From Muribaculaceae bacterium (GTDB lineage Bacteria > Bacteroidota > Bacteroidia > Bacteroidales > Muribaculaceae): 64,000 nucleotides of DNA. This document shows, piece after piece, positions 17,741 through 26,261 of this stretch (positions are counted from its first letter, which is position 1; each line of letters opens with the position of its first letter). Location: contig JAMPHP010000001.1 in NCBI GenBank assembly GCA_023663365.1, positions 529,183 to 593,182 on the forward strand, in the 5' to 3' direction. The notes beneath the pieces are model-generated. The model saw nothing but the letters and a program-made list of their open reading frames with translations. It made no database searches and was not told where the DNA came from. The translations under genes were made by a program, and so were the position numbers.

Positions 17741-19399
17741 ATGAATATACAAGACCATCTTAAAAAAGAGTTTTGGAAACGCAGAGTCAACCCTGATGCA
17801 CCGGAAAAACATCAACCGGCCAATTCGGAATTATACGCACATCCTTGCGCCAATAGGATGGAAGTTGATTACGCCTATTACACTCAGGAAGATTTTCTAA
17901 GGGAGAATGAGCCGAGCGCGCACGATATTAACTCGCGCTACATGAGCCTGCGACCGGTGTATGATGTGCGGGAAAAGAAGATTGAGAAGGAGGATGGCAC
18001 GATAGTCACTGAACCCGAATGGTTTGTCACCGAATTTGAACCGAAAGAAACCGTCCGCTTCGGTCTGCAGAAAAGGATTAATACCAGCAAAGCCGCTTTC
18101 ATGGCAGGTAATGGCTTTTGGGTGTGCCACGAGGATAAAGACCATGAGCTTGGCGAAGTGCTCAGTTCATGGAAAGACAGTGCAGGGCTTAATCTTGCCT
18201 GGCAAGAGTTGGTGCAGTCTTGCTACCTGACAGGCGATGGCGCAATATATCAATATGTATATAACGGCAGACTCCGCTATCAGGTCTTTTCATATCTGAA
18301 GGGCGACATCCTTTTTCCCGACGTAGACGAGAACCGCAACAGCGTGATTTATCGCCTCTATACCCTCAGAGGCAAACGCGCGGTTGATATTTATTCTACC
18401 AAGCGAGTGCAGACATGGATTGAGGGCGACAAGGAAAGCGAGAATGAGCAATCATGGATAGCTAAATTTGGAGGATGGTTTGCCAAAAACCTAAATTGGG
18501 CTTCTGCTAAAATGAGCAAGGATGGGTGGCACTGTATCGCCGACAATCCCGTGCAGACTCCCGACGGTATCAACCCATGCACATATTGGCGTGTGCCTGA
18601 TATTCCGAGTGGCATAGCTCAGGAGGAAATATGCAAATTGGAAAGCGCAGCATCAATGGTGGCCGATGAAGTGCGCTCTACCGTGCAAGCCATCTTATTG
18701 TTGAAAGCTACCAATATAGAGTCCATGCCCCAAAAGGATTCGACAGGCAAAGTTATTGGGGTAAAAGGGTCGGTAGATGAGTTGGCCGCGGCCGACGCAA
18801 AATACGTTGGCCGCCCCAACCTTTCGGACATCGCGACCATAGACCTCAACACCAAAGAGAAGTCAATTATGCAGTCAACGATGAGTGTGACTATTTCGCC
18901 CGACATTTTCCGGGCATCCGATCCCTCTTCGGCAAGTATCAAACTGATGTTTACCGACACCATTATATGGTGCAAGAATGAGTTTGTTCATCTCTATCCC
19001 GGCCTTGTGGAAATGGTGGAGGTATTCAAGCATCTTGTAGCAAAAATCGAAGGAAACGGAGATATAGCCACGATGCGCACCTCTTGCGGTTGTGATTTTT
19101 GGATTCCGCAAAATGACAGCGAAGTGCTGAAGCGTGAGCTCGACCAAGTGGCTTTCCGCCTGAAGTCTCGCAAGTCTGCGATGTCAGATATAGGGAACAA
19201 TCATATTGAAGACTACGAACAGATCCTCAAAGAGTGGAAAGAAGAGCTTGACCTCAAAGCGCGAGTACCTGCGGTAGCTAAAGCTGAGGTTGAGAAAGAG
19301 TATGGCGAACCCACTGAGATTATAGAAGTCGAAGAAGGAACACCCACCAATAAACCTAAGATTGACAACTCTGCGAAAGGGAAAAGCATAACGGAATAA
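17741..19399 (+). CDS. Portal protein
   Basis: The 552-residue protein directly follows the terminase gene. Its composition fits a portal: an N-terminal wing region, a helical crown-like C-terminus with a long charged helix (EDYEQILKEWKEELDLKARV), and motifs such as SSASIKLMFTDTI. The portal forms the dodecameric DNA channel. It ends in an acidic, disordered-looking tail. Confidence 0.85.
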   Translation: MNIQDHLKKEFWKRRVNPDAPEKHQPANSELYAHPCANRMEVDYAYYTQEDFLRENEPSAHDINSRYMSLRPVYDVREKKIEKEDGTIVTEPEWFVTEFEPKETVRFGLQKRINTSKAAFMAGNGFWVCHEDKDHELGEVLSSWKDSAGLNLAWQELVQSCYLTGDGAIYQYVYNGRLRYQVFSYLKGDILFPDVDENRNSVIYRLYTLRGKRAVDIYSTKRVQTWIEGDKESENEQSWIAKFGGWFAKNLNWASAKMSKDGWHCIADNPVQTPDGINPCTYWRVPDIPSGIAQEEICKLESAASMVADEVRSTVQAILLLKATNIESMPQKDSTGKVIGVKGSVDELAAADAKYVGRPNLSDIATIDLNTKEKSIMQSTMSVTISPDIFRASDPSSASIKLMFTDTIIWCKNEFVHLYPGLVEMVEVFKHLVAKIEGNGDIATMRTSCGCDFWIPQNDSEVLKRELDQVAFRLKSRKSAMSDIGNNHIEDYEQILKEWKEELDLKARVPAVAKAEVEKEYGEPTEIIEVEEGTPTNKPKIDNSAKGKSITE

Positions 19400-19464
19400 A
19401 AAGTAACCCCCGCAACCTTTGAGCCGTCTAACTCGTCAAACCTAAACGGCTCAAAGAGCTCTTA

Positions 19465-19533
19465 CGCCTCACGTCGCGAGGATTACTCAATAGGAGTTAT
19501 AATTCTTATTGTGTAATCTTACAACGTGAGGCG
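19465..19533. other. Long imperfect hairpin after the portal gene
   Basis: CGCCTCACGT (19465-19474) pairs with ACGTGAGGCG (19524-19533). Inside, GATTAC pairs with GTAATC and CAATA with TATTG, giving a rod of about 70 nt. There is no clean T-run, so it may be a structured leader of the next gene, a processing site or a terminator of another kind. Confidence 0.5.
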
Positions 19534-19575
19534 CCTCTGTTTTGTTCGCCTGCTGTTGTAAAAAAAGAGACTTAC

Positions 19576-19887
19576 ATGTCAAAATCAATGAGGCTGCTTT
19601 CAGAAATTCTACAGATAGTAGCGGCTGAAACTGAAATCGAGGCTGAAAAGATTATGTCGAAAAGCAGAAATTGTGAAGTTGTGGATGCTCGGCACATCTG
19701 CATAAAGCTCTTGTACAAATCAGGGATGTACATATCAAGAATCGCAGAGATTATGCGCGTGACACCAAGAAGCGTACATTATGTTCTGACTGACTTCGAC
19801 GACCGGCTTTTGTACAATGCACCCCTGCGAAACAACTACGAAAGAGCCTCGAACAAGCTGGGAAGGAGTCGGGAAGCAAGTGCTTAG
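19576..19887 (+). CDS. Small protein with DnaA C-terminal-like HTH
   Basis: The 103-residue protein contains VVDARHICIKLLYKSGM followed by YISRIAEIMRVTPRSVHYVL near residues 35-72. This matches the layout of DnaA domain IV, where a conserved R-x-hydrophobic helix precedes the DNA-binding helix-turn-helix. It lacks the AAA+ domain, so it would bind DNA but not initiate replication alone. A phage regulator or origin-binding protein is plausible. Confidence 0.65.
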   Translation: MSKSMRLLSEILQIVAAETEIEAEKIMSKSRNCEVVDARHICIKLLYKSGMYISRIAEIMRVTPRSVHYVLTDFDDRLLYNAPLRNNYERASNKLGRSREASA

Positions 19888-19958
19888 TGCGAGTCTCTGC
19901 GCGTGATAATTTTGCAACACGAGGTGATTTTGCCTCGCAATGTGAAATTATCAATAAA

Positions 19959-20891
19959 ATGGGAGAAACAAAAGTAATTCAGTTCCCCGACAGCGGCGCG
20001 GCTACAAACAACAGCCTTGCAGCCATGCTGCCTGCTCTGCTTCAGAATCGTGGTATTGACACCGCCGCCCTGATGGGTATGATGAACGGCAGCAATGGCG
20101 GCTTTTTCGGGAACAACGGCGGTTTTCAGGACATCATCGCCCTTATCGTAATTGCAGCCATCTTTGGCAATGGCAACTTCGGTTTCGGCGGCAACGGCAA
20201 CAACGGACAGAGCGTTGAGGCCCGCGAGATGATTATGCAGACGCTTAACCGCAACGGCGTAGACATTGCAGCTCTCGCACAGGCTGTCAACACTTCGGGC
20301 GACCAGATTCTTGCCGGCATCAACTCTGTATCGCAGGCTATCTGCGGCCTCGGTAATCAGATGGGGCAGAACACCAACAGCATCATCACTGCCATGCTGC
20401 AGGGCAACAATGCTCTTACGAGCCAACTCGCCCAGTGCTGCTGCGACAACAAACTCGCCATCTGTCAGCAGACCAACACCCTCACCGGTGCTATTAACAA
20501 TGTGGCTATCGGACAGGAACGCGGTTTCTCGGCTCTCGGCTTCGCAACTGAGCGTCAGACCTGCGACATCAAAGGCGCAATCACTGATGGCACGCAAGCC
20601 ATTCTTGCCGGACAGCGCGCCGCTGAAATGAGAGAGATGCAGAACAAGCTCGATGCGCTCCGTGAGGAAAACAGCACATTCAAGGCTTCGGCAATGACCT
20701 CGCAAATTGTCGGACAGGCTACTGCTCCTCTCGGCGCAGCTCTCGCAGACCTCTCCGCGCGCCTTGCAAAAATCGAATGTAACCAACCTCCCACATTTCC
20801 GATGCCTTACTGCCCGGCATCAGGCAACTACGTGCCTGTGACATACGGCATCAATGTCAATCCTCTTGCTCAGGCACAGTGTGGGTGCTGA
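19959..20891 (+). CDS. Gly/Asn-rich phage protein with Cys cluster
   Basis: I place the start at ATG 19959. Residues 50-90 are very rich in Gly, Asn and Phe around a hydrophobic segment (DIIALIVIAAIFGNGNFGF). A CCC cluster lies near residue 163 and the end is QCGC. A coiled segment covers residues 220-240. Similar Gly-rich proteins occur near packaging genes in gut phages, but I know of no function. A virion or internal head protein is possible. Confidence 0.6.
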   Translation: MGETKVIQFPDSGAATNNSLAAMLPALLQNRGIDTAALMGMMNGSNGGFFGNNGGFQDIIALIVIAAIFGNGNFGFGGNGNNGQSVEAREMIMQTLNRNGVDIAALAQAVNTSGDQILAGINSVSQAICGLGNQMGQNTNSIITAMLQGNNALTSQLAQCCCDNKLAICQQTNTLTGAINNVAIGQERGFSALGFATERQTCDIKGAITDGTQAILAGQRAAEMREMQNKLDALREENSTFKASAMTSQIVGQATAPLGAALADLSARLAKIECNQPPTFPMPYCPASGNYVPVTYGINVNPLAQAQCGC

Positions 20892-20918
20892 TTGTCGGAT
20901 TAATAATTGCACAATGCT

Positions 20919-21401
20919 ATGTTCAATCCTTTTAATCCGCTGAGCCCGTTTGGAGCGGTCGTTCCAATTGGCTTTGCCCTGGGCTTCGGTCAGCAGCGCC
21001 AGCGTCTACGCCGTATCGATGTGGGAGGCATCTATGCTCTCTCGACCAATGGCGTGTCGCTCGATACGGTAAACTCGCAGACGGTCTATGGCATCAATCC
21101 ATGCGACTACCGCGAGCTTCCGTGCGAGAGCCTAATCCTGCTCACCATCCACGCGGATGTGCCGACCGGCGGCGAGGCTTTCCCCGTGATGCTTGCACTG
21201 CCTAACAACGGGCAGTCTACGACCACGACCTCCAATACCTCGGAGAACACAGGTGTACGAAAGGTCAACATCGTGGACTCGCAGGGCAACAACGTGACCG
21301 GCGCGAGCGTGCAGGGTACGACCGAACGGCTTCTGTATCTGAACAAACGTACAGGAGTCGCACGCTTTATGGAGTTCACCGTTCCGGCAGCAGGAGCGTG
21401 A
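20919..21401 (+). CDS. Phage protein of unknown function (160 aa)
   Basis: The start is taken at ATG 20919 (MFNPFNPLSPFGAVV), 28 bases after the Gly-rich gene. The protein is beta-rich with a hydrophobic, Gly-containing N-terminus and a Thr/Asn-rich middle (STTTTSNTSENTG). It probably belongs to one operon with the genes on both sides. A structural role is suggested by composition only. Confidence 0.6.
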   Translation: MFNPFNPLSPFGAVVPIGFALGFGQQRQRLRRIDVGGIYALSTNGVSLDTVNSQTVYGINPCDYRELPCESLILLTIHADVPTGGEAFPVMLALPNNGQSTTTTSNTSENTGVRKVNIVDSQGNNVTGASVQGTTERLLYLNKRTGVARFMEFTVPAAGA

Positions 21402-21430
21402 AGAGTTAACAATACCTAACACAACAAATT

Positions 21431-21964
21431 ATGTTTCAATCTTTAAGGAGTAACCAGCAGTTTTATATTCTCACTAAGGGGGTCAATCCACGCCTTGATA
21501 TTGGTGTGGTGACATCGGTGACACAGCCTGTGATGAAGTTTCAGACGATGCCGCAGCTTGGAAATCAGCCCGAATATGTGGTAGATGTGACCGTAAGTGT
21601 AAACGGCACCACTCAGCAGTTCCAGAAGCTCCCGGCTAATCAGGAGTTTGCCGACTTTGGGGTAGGCAACTTGTTCGTGTCGATGAGCCGCGATGCCATG
21701 AACGCAGAGATTGCCAACCTGAAAAAGATGTCGGAGGATCATCTGCGCAGGGTCGATGAGGAGCAGTCGAAGATTGCGGTCTATGAGGGTATTCTTCAGC
21801 AGCTCAATCCTGAGTATGCAGAGAAGCAGCGTCAGGAGCAGGAGATTGTAAATCTAAGGTCGCAGGTGACGCAGATAGCGCAAGGCTATTCAAACATCGA
21901 GAATATGATGAATCAACTGTTGGCGAAACTTGACGGTGAAACTAAAAACTCTAAAAACAAGTAA
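21431..21964 (+). CDS. Phage protein with C-terminal coiled coil (177 aa)
   Basis: The first 90 residues look beta-rich and the last 85 form a Gln/Glu-rich helix with heptad-like pattern, ending in Asn/Lys. It is the third gene of the Gly-rich cassette and is followed 3 bases later by the RGG protein. No family is recognised. Confidence 0.6.
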   Translation: MFQSLRSNQQFYILTKGVNPRLDIGVVTSVTQPVMKFQTMPQLGNQPEYVVDVTVSVNGTTQQFQKLPANQEFADFGVGNLFVSMSRDAMNAEIANLKKMSEDHLRRVDEEQSKIAVYEGILQQLNPEYAEKQRQEQEIVNLRSQVTQIAQGYSNIENMMNQLLAKLDGETKNSKNK

Positions 21965-21967
21965 ACT

Positions 21968-22258
21968 ATGAGCTATATGATTATAGAAGAGCAGAAGTCC
22001 GACGAACTTCTGGAACATGCCAAGAAGGTGCTCAAGCATGGCAAGAAGCTCTACGAGTGCATCGAAGAGCTCGCCGAGGAGTCGTCGATGGGCGAGCGTG
22101 GCGGCTATGGTAGCCGTGGCGGTCGTTACGGCAATCGCGGAGGCGGCGGTTATGGCAACCGCATGGGCTACCGTGACGAGGACGAATGGGAAGATGATGA
22201 GGACTTCGGCGAGCGCCGTGGCCGTTCTTCCCGCACCGGACGCTATGTGCGTAGATAA
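21968..22258 (+). CDS. Small RGG-rich protein
   Basis: The N-terminal 40 residues form an acidic/basic helix (KSDELLEHAKKVLKHGKKLY). The rest is Gly/Arg/Tyr repeats (GGYGSRGGRYGNRGGGGYG), an acidic stretch and an Arg-rich end. RGG tracts usually bind nucleic acid and are uncommon in phage proteins. A nucleoid or internal head protein is possible. Confidence 0.55.
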   Translation: MSYMIIEEQKSDELLEHAKKVLKHGKKLYECIEELAEESSMGERGGYGSRGGRYGNRGGGGYGNRMGYRDEDEWEDDEDFGERRGRSSRTGRYVRR

Positions 22259-22273
22259 ACACTAACCACACTT

Positions 22274-22303
22274 CACTCCACCGGTGGTTTCACTGGTGGA
22301 GTG
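22274..22303 (+). terminator. Hairpin after the RGG gene
   Basis: CACTCCACC (22274-22282) pairs with GGTGGAGTG (22295-22303), followed by GAATTTT. It may terminate the Gly-rich cassette or lower expression of the next two genes. Confidence 0.5.
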
Positions 22304-22322
22304 GAATTTTAAAAATTATGTT

Positions 22323-22745
22323 ATGGCAACACCATTAGACACATTCGATATAATGATGCCCGAGGGCATGAGAAGTTATCTGCGCGCGTATGGCTACAAT
22401 TTCAACCGCAAGGCTTGTGATTTTGCGGTAAAGAAAATGAAGCGCCTCAATCCTGCTACGGGCAAGAAAGAGGCAATCGAAGCGATGGGAAAGGAGGCAG
22501 TCGAGGAGCTTCTGCAAAAGCACAACATCAAATTGGAGCATAACGAGGGGCACAACTTTGTTTACGTAGCCAACTCAGCGAAAGCTGACTATTGGAAGTC
22601 GAGTATTGAAGACGATAAGCACCTTGCCCTGTTTATCCGCGATGTAATTGACGATGCGGACAACCCATCGGGGAACGTATTCCGCAAATGGCTCGCGGAT
22701 GCTGATGCCAAGGGCATGGTAATCGACTGGGATGAGCTTCTATGA
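22323..22745 (+). CDS. Phage protein of unknown function (140 aa)
   Basis: The start is ATG 22323 (MATPLDTFDIMMPEGM). It has a helical Lys-rich segment near residue 35 and an acidic C-terminus (DAKGMVIDWDELL). It overlaps the HExxH gene by 4 bases, so the two are coupled and may act together. Confidence 0.6.
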   Translation: MATPLDTFDIMMPEGMRSYLRAYGYNFNRKACDFAVKKMKRLNPATGKKEAIEAMGKEAVEELLQKHNIKLEHNEGHNFVYVANSAKADYWKSSIEDDKHLALFIRDVIDDADNPSGNVFRKWLADADAKGMVIDWDELL

Positions 22746-23146
22746 TTCGCCAAGACATTTATCTTGACAAGGAGGATTGGCAGATAATCGCCTACTACGC
22801 CGTAACGCATTACGAAGTTGACGAAATAATGCGGACGTTGGAGGATGCCGGATGCCGTGGGAATAATCTTGAAACCGCTTACGAGAATTTATCATCGGGC
22901 AACCGCAATACGGGGCTGTGCTTTTCGGGCGATGGCGTGAGCGTGTTGGTTATCTCCGTGACATCATCGAAGCCTCAGTTCTTTAATAGCATCGTGCATG
23001 AACTTCACCATCTTGCCACTCATGTAGCCAAAGACCTAGGCTATGACCTCACGGGTGAGGATGTATGCTACCTTGCCGGAGAAATAGCGGAGAAAATGTA
23101 CCCGATTGTGGGTAAATATCTCTGCCAATGTTGCAGTAAAAGTTGA
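22742..23146 (+). CDS. HExxH putative metallopeptidase (134 aa)
   Basis: SIVHELHHLATHV near residue 80 carries an HExxH zinc signature, and the downstream GEDVCYLAGEIAE offers a third Glu ligand, a minimal zincin arrangement. The C-terminus ends in a Cys-rich CQCCSKS. It is translationally coupled to the gene before and ends the rightward operon. A catalytic role is plausible; the substrate is unknown. Confidence 0.65.
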   Translation: MIRQDIYLDKEDWQIIAYYAVTHYEVDEIMRTLEDAGCRGNNLETAYENLSSGNRNTGLCFSGDGVSVLVISVTSSKPQFFNSIVHELHHLATHVAKDLGYDLTGEDVCYLAGEIAEKMYPIVGKYLCQCCSKS

Positions 23147-23171
23147 ATTATGGATAAGTCAATAATAAAGA

Positions 23172-23216
23172 AACACCCGGCGGAGGGAGTTGTTAAGTCT
23201 CCCTCTGCCGAGTGTT
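23172..23216. terminator. Terminator-like hairpin between convergent operons
   Basis: A 17-bp stem with one mismatch (23172-23188 with 23200-23216) lies between the rightward genes ending at 23146 and the leftward operon ending at 23285. It lacks a good T-run on either strand but its place suggests bidirectional termination. Confidence 0.6.
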
Positions 23217-23284
23217 TGGATTGTAAGTTGTTCCACGCATTTATGTAGTGCTTCGGGCTGACGTTTGCAGATGTGAAGCGTTAG

Positions 23285-23542
23285 TCAAACAATGACATCT
23301 GCCGTGGCTTCCCCCTCCCTGTTTTCATACTGTTCTGGAACACGAAGCGTGCGTTCGATGTGGAAATAGCTTTGTTTAGTATTTTCGTAGTGAGATAAAT
23401 CGACCATGTAGGGGGCGCGCCCCTTACCATAGGTATTCATGTACTCTGTAGCTTCTTTTATGGCGCGCATGATGCGCAGTTCGTCTTTGGGCGAGAAGTA
23501 GAAGCCAAGACTAAAACTTTTAAGTGTTCTTTTTGTTGACAT
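23285..23542 (-). CDS. Phage early protein of unknown function (85 aa)
   Basis: This is the last gene of the leftward early operon. It overlaps the preceding gene by 23 bases. A helical segment (PKDELRIMRAIKEATEYM) near residue 18 is followed by a beta-rich end. No family is recognised. Confidence 0.5.
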   Translation of the reverse strand: MSTKRTLKSFSLGFYFSPKDELRIMRAIKEATEYMNTYGKGRAPYMVDLSHYENTKQSYFHIERTLRVPEQYENREGEATADVIV

Positions 23543-23786
23543 CTTCTCTGAAAGGAGTAAAAGGTGTATGAATCCACGCTACGGGTTTGTGCTCTTGCAT
23601 ATCCATAATTACCGTTTCGCTTATATCTTTGCCGGGTTTTGCATAGGTGCATCCGCTGCATATTGAAGTGCCGATGAGGCGCACAATATCTTGCTTGATT
23701 TCCTGCTGAGCAAGCACCCTGACGAGAGCGTTTTTGCCAAGAGCATCCGGGGCGAATATGATTGTGATGGGAATGTTCTGCGCCAT
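23520..23786 (-). CDS. Phage early protein of unknown function (88 aa)
   Basis: The protein begins MAQNIPITIIFAPDALGK and contains CSGC near residue 43. It directly follows the DUF6633-like gene with no gap. No diagnostic motif is present. Confidence 0.5.
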   Translation of the reverse strand: MAQNIPITIIFAPDALGKNALVRVLAQQEIKQDIVRLIGTSICSGCTYAKPGKDISETVIMDMQEHKPVAWIHTPFTPFREDVNKKNT

Positions 23787-24569
23787 TTATTTCACGATAC
23801 GTATGATGCCATCTCCTGCGAGCATGGCGCTGATGTTTGTTGGCAGCACAAGCTCCCCCGACTTTATTTTTGCCAAATCTGACTCGAGCTCGCCATCGCT
23901 TTTATGGTCGAAGCCCATGAGCCGATATTGAAGGAAGTCCATCGGAGCCTCTGTGCTCGGAGCGCACGGGATGCGCCTTAAATACCGCTGCCATAAAGCG
24001 GCGCTTGCCCGCTGTCGCTCTTCTTTCCGCTCCATCTCTTCAATCTGCTCGTAGAGGGCATGTGCTTCATTTCTCTCGCGGACGAATTTCTCAAGCGCCG
24101 AGGTTATAACGAGCGGGTCCTCCACGCCATAGAATACACCATACTTCCCGAGCTTGAAATTCCAGCAAAAGAGCATGAACTCGGTGAGCCTCAACGAAGC
24201 ATAATTGGCGAGGATTATTCGAGATAAGAAATCGAGTTGCGTATTGCTGAATTTATTCTTACATCCCGAGAACTCCGACAGCTCTTTGAGCTGACAGCAA
24301 ATCCACGCCTCCACTGCATTTCGGCCATAAGCATCCCGCATAGTGCATAGCAATGGAGCTTTACCGCGGTAGACTTTGCGAAGGTCGCGGGTAAATGCCT
24401 CTTGGTTGTAAGGGCAAAACACCGACATAATCTTCTCGGGCGTATTCCCGAATCGTTGCACAAGGTCAGCAGTAGCCTGAGATGTCTGTTTCCGGCATGT
24501 CGGGGGTGCTGAGTTTGTCGTTGATAAAGGCGACAAACTCCTGCTGCCGCTGTTTAGGGTCTGTTGCAT
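23787..24569 (-). CDS. DUF6633-like phage protein
   Basis: The frame allows 260 residues, but the first 30-45 overlap the previous gene and look unlike the rest, so the true start may be nearer residue 30-48. The middle (NAVEAWICCQLKELSEFSG, then LTEFMLFCWNFKLGKYG and VFYGVEDPLVI) resembles a family common in Bacteroidales phages and conjugative elements near replication genes. I recall it as DUF6633; this needs a profile search. It follows a replication-type winged helix protein, suggesting a helicase-loader-like or replication accessory role. Confidence 0.6.
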   Translation of the reverse strand: MQQTLNSGSRSLSPLSTTNSAPPTCRKQTSQATADLVQRFGNTPEKIMSVFCPYNQEAFTRDLRKVYRGKAPLLCTMRDAYGRNAVEAWICCQLKELSEFSGCKNKFSNTQLDFLSRIILANYASLRLTEFMLFCWNFKLGKYGVFYGVEDPLVITSALEKFVRERNEAHALYEQIEEMERKEERQRASAALWQRYLRRIPCAPSTEAPMDFLQYRLMGFDHKSDGELESDLAKIKSGELVLPTNISAMLAGDGIIRIVK

Positions 24570-25095
24570 GGTAGTTGTTTGTTGTGTTTCTATTGTGCCA
24601 GGTATTTAGGGTGAGCTTCCAACTCTTCATTTTTGACTTGCCGCGCATCCAATTGACGCTCTCATAATAATCGAAGAAATATTGAGCGTCGATTGCATAG
24701 CCCTTTTCACGGATATAGGCTCGCAGTTCCTCTACGCTGGGTTTAACAAAACCTTTGGGGGCTATGAGCTCCGCAGTAGGTATGTCTGTCTGAGTAGATG
24801 GCCTTTTCTTGCCACGTCCGCCTCGAGTTGAGGCACCGGCTATGCTTACGGTGATGCGGGTGCCCTCGGCTGTCGCTATCATGCTGAGTAAACCGCCACT
24901 CTGAGCCGAAGACAAGAGGGTGCGGAGCTTGCTGTAGGTGGTGCCGAGCTGCACGGCCAATGGCCTAAGCCCACACTCAATGCTTCCTGAGTCGTCGGTC
25001 ATGGCAATAAGCCTGACGAATAGCCCAAGTTGCTCGGCAGAGTGAAATTGTCTACTCAGAACGACTCCTCGCGGCAATGTGATTAAATCTTTCAT
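24466..25095 (-). CDS. Phage replication winged-helix protein
   Basis: The N-terminal 75 residues look like a winged helix (LPRGVVLSRQFHSAEQLGLF, then LRPLAVQLGTTYSKLRTLL). A basic linker and a C-terminal DnaD/replication-organiser-like segment follow, with FDYYESVNWMRGKSKMKSW, a pattern often seen at the end of phage replication initiators. Its start overlaps the previous gene in an ATGA. It probably marks the replication module and may bind an origin. Confidence 0.65.
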   Translation of the reverse strand: MKDLITLPRGVVLSRQFHSAEQLGLFVRLIAMTDDSGSIECGLRPLAVQLGTTYSKLRTLLSSAQSGGLLSMIATAEGTRITVSIAGASTRGGRGKKRPSTQTDIPTAELIAPKGFVKPSVEELRAYIREKGYAIDAQYFFDYYESVNWMRGKSKMKSWKLTLNTWHNRNTTNNYHATDPKQRQQEFVAFINDKLSTPDMPETDISGYC

Positions 25096-25349
25096 TTGGC
25101 AGTCTTAATCCCAAACATAAGGCAATGGTTTATATTTTTGTGTGCCTCAATAGCTCCACGACGCTCAAGTGAGCTCAAGGCTTCTTCCAGCTCGACGCGC
25201 GCCAAGCAGATGATTTCATCAAGATAGGCGAATGGCGGAACTCGCCGGTTGTCGGCTCTTTGCTTCTGTATCTTTTCCACCAACTGCAAGGTTAAAAGCT
25301 CGGATGGTGTCTGTGCGGAACTATGGCTGCTCATTGACTTCGATGTCAT
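25092..25349 (-). CDS. Small winged-helix-like protein (85 aa)
   Basis: Residues 40-70 (YLDEIICLARVELEEALSSL, then ERRGAIEA) fit a helix-turn-helix in a MarR/wH style. It overlaps both neighbours (29 bases and 4 bases). A DNA-binding accessory of the replication module is inferred. Confidence 0.5.
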   Translation of the reverse strand: MTSKSMSSHSSAQTPSELLTLQLVEKIQKQRADNRRVPPFAYLDEIICLARVELEEALSSLERRGAIEAHKNINHCLMFGIKTAK

Positions 25350-26013
25350 TTAATTCTTTGTATAGTATTTTAGCCGTGAGCTCACGTGCGGAAATGTGGG
25401 GAGAGTAGCCATCGCCTAAAAAATCAGGCAACAACTTGGCAAGGCTGTCGAAGTGTTCGCATAAGATTGAGTGGCCGAATACTCCGTTTCGTTCTATCCA
25501 TTTGTCGCAATCGGCAGCAAAGAGCCTCATGGCATCAATGACTGTCAAAGTCCGATACACAGCTTTTGAAAGCATTTTGTACTCGGATGTCAGCTCGGCG
25601 AAGCGGTGATCTGTATCGAGTCCGCACTCGAGTTTGACGAAATGATTGCGGCATATATCTTCAAATAGAATACCGAGGTTGCGCTCGACTTCGACATCTT
25701 TATCCGACAGGCTCGACTGCCTCATACGGTCGTAATCGAGCTTGAGCTCGCGGATTGCCCTGCACAGAGGCTTCAACGGGGTAATACTCATGAGTGCTGC
25801 AAGGTCGAGAACGGTGTCGGCATAATCCCAGACAAGTGAGCCGAGGATGTGCAGTTTCACTGCCATGCGGGCGAGAGGTCGCCTCGGGAGGTCGCGGGTG
25901 GATTTCCTCTTCTGTTTAAGGCTCTCGACCGCCAATATGCTGATTTGTGGTGGAGCCTTGGGGAGCTTCTTCTTTCTCAGCGCTCTAAATAGTTCCTTGG
26001 GTATTGTTGCCAT
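25321..26013 (-). CDS. Helical phage protein of unknown function (230 aa)
   Basis: A basic N-terminus (RALRKKKLPKAPPQ) precedes an all-helical body. It lies in the replication/recombination cluster and overlaps genes on both sides by 29 bases. No motif is recognised. Confidence 0.55.
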   Translation of the reverse strand: MATIPKELFRALRKKKLPKAPPQISILAVESLKQKRKSTRDLPRRPLARMAVKLHILGSLVWDYADTVLDLAALMSITPLKPLCRAIRELKLDYDRMRQSSLSDKDVEVERNLGILFEDICRNHFVKLECGLDTDHRFAELTSEYKMLSKAVYRTLTVIDAMRLFAADCDKWIERNGVFGHSILCEHFDSLAKLLPDFLGDGYSPHISARELTAKILYKELNDIEVNEQP

Positions 26014-26179
26014 TATTCTGTCTGTTTTTCTCTATGATTGCCCGAAGTCTGCCAAGCTCAGGGGTGATGAGGCGCAGTGCGTTCTTCGCTTTCGTATCGC
26101 ACGGCTTGAATGAGCCTCGCGATGCGATGATTTCAGCATGGCGCAGAAGAGAGCAGAGTAGATATTCGGGGACTTCCAT
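25985..26179 (-). CDS. Small phage protein (64 aa)
   Basis: It starts MEVPEYLLCSLLRHAEIIA, has a CDTKAKNALRLITPEL segment and ends in Asn/Gln. The overlap with the next gene and an ATG after a plausible leader support it. Function is unknown. Confidence 0.5.
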   Translation of the reverse strand: MEVPEYLLCSLLRHAEIIASRGSFKPCDTKAKNALRLITPELGRLRAIIEKNRQNNGNNTQGTI

Positions 26180-26192
26180 AGTTTAGGTTAAG

Positions 26193-26225
26193 CGGCTCAT
26201 ATCTTCACAGACGGAGCCGTTTTTT
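26193..26225 (+). terminator. GC hairpin with T-run, rightward
   Basis: CGGCTC (26193-26198) pairs with GAGCCG (26214-26219) and is followed by six T on the plus strand. No rightward gene or promoter is seen before it, so it either stops antisense transcription or belongs to an unseen small RNA. It lies in the gap between two leftward genes. Confidence 0.45.
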
Positions 26226-26261
26226 GATTGAATATAATAAAACCAATATCATGAAATAGAG

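Noticed and set aside
23150..23248. 32-codon frame (MDKSIIKKHPAEGVVK...)
   Set aside because: It spans the terminator hairpin, so its sequence is dictated by the stem.
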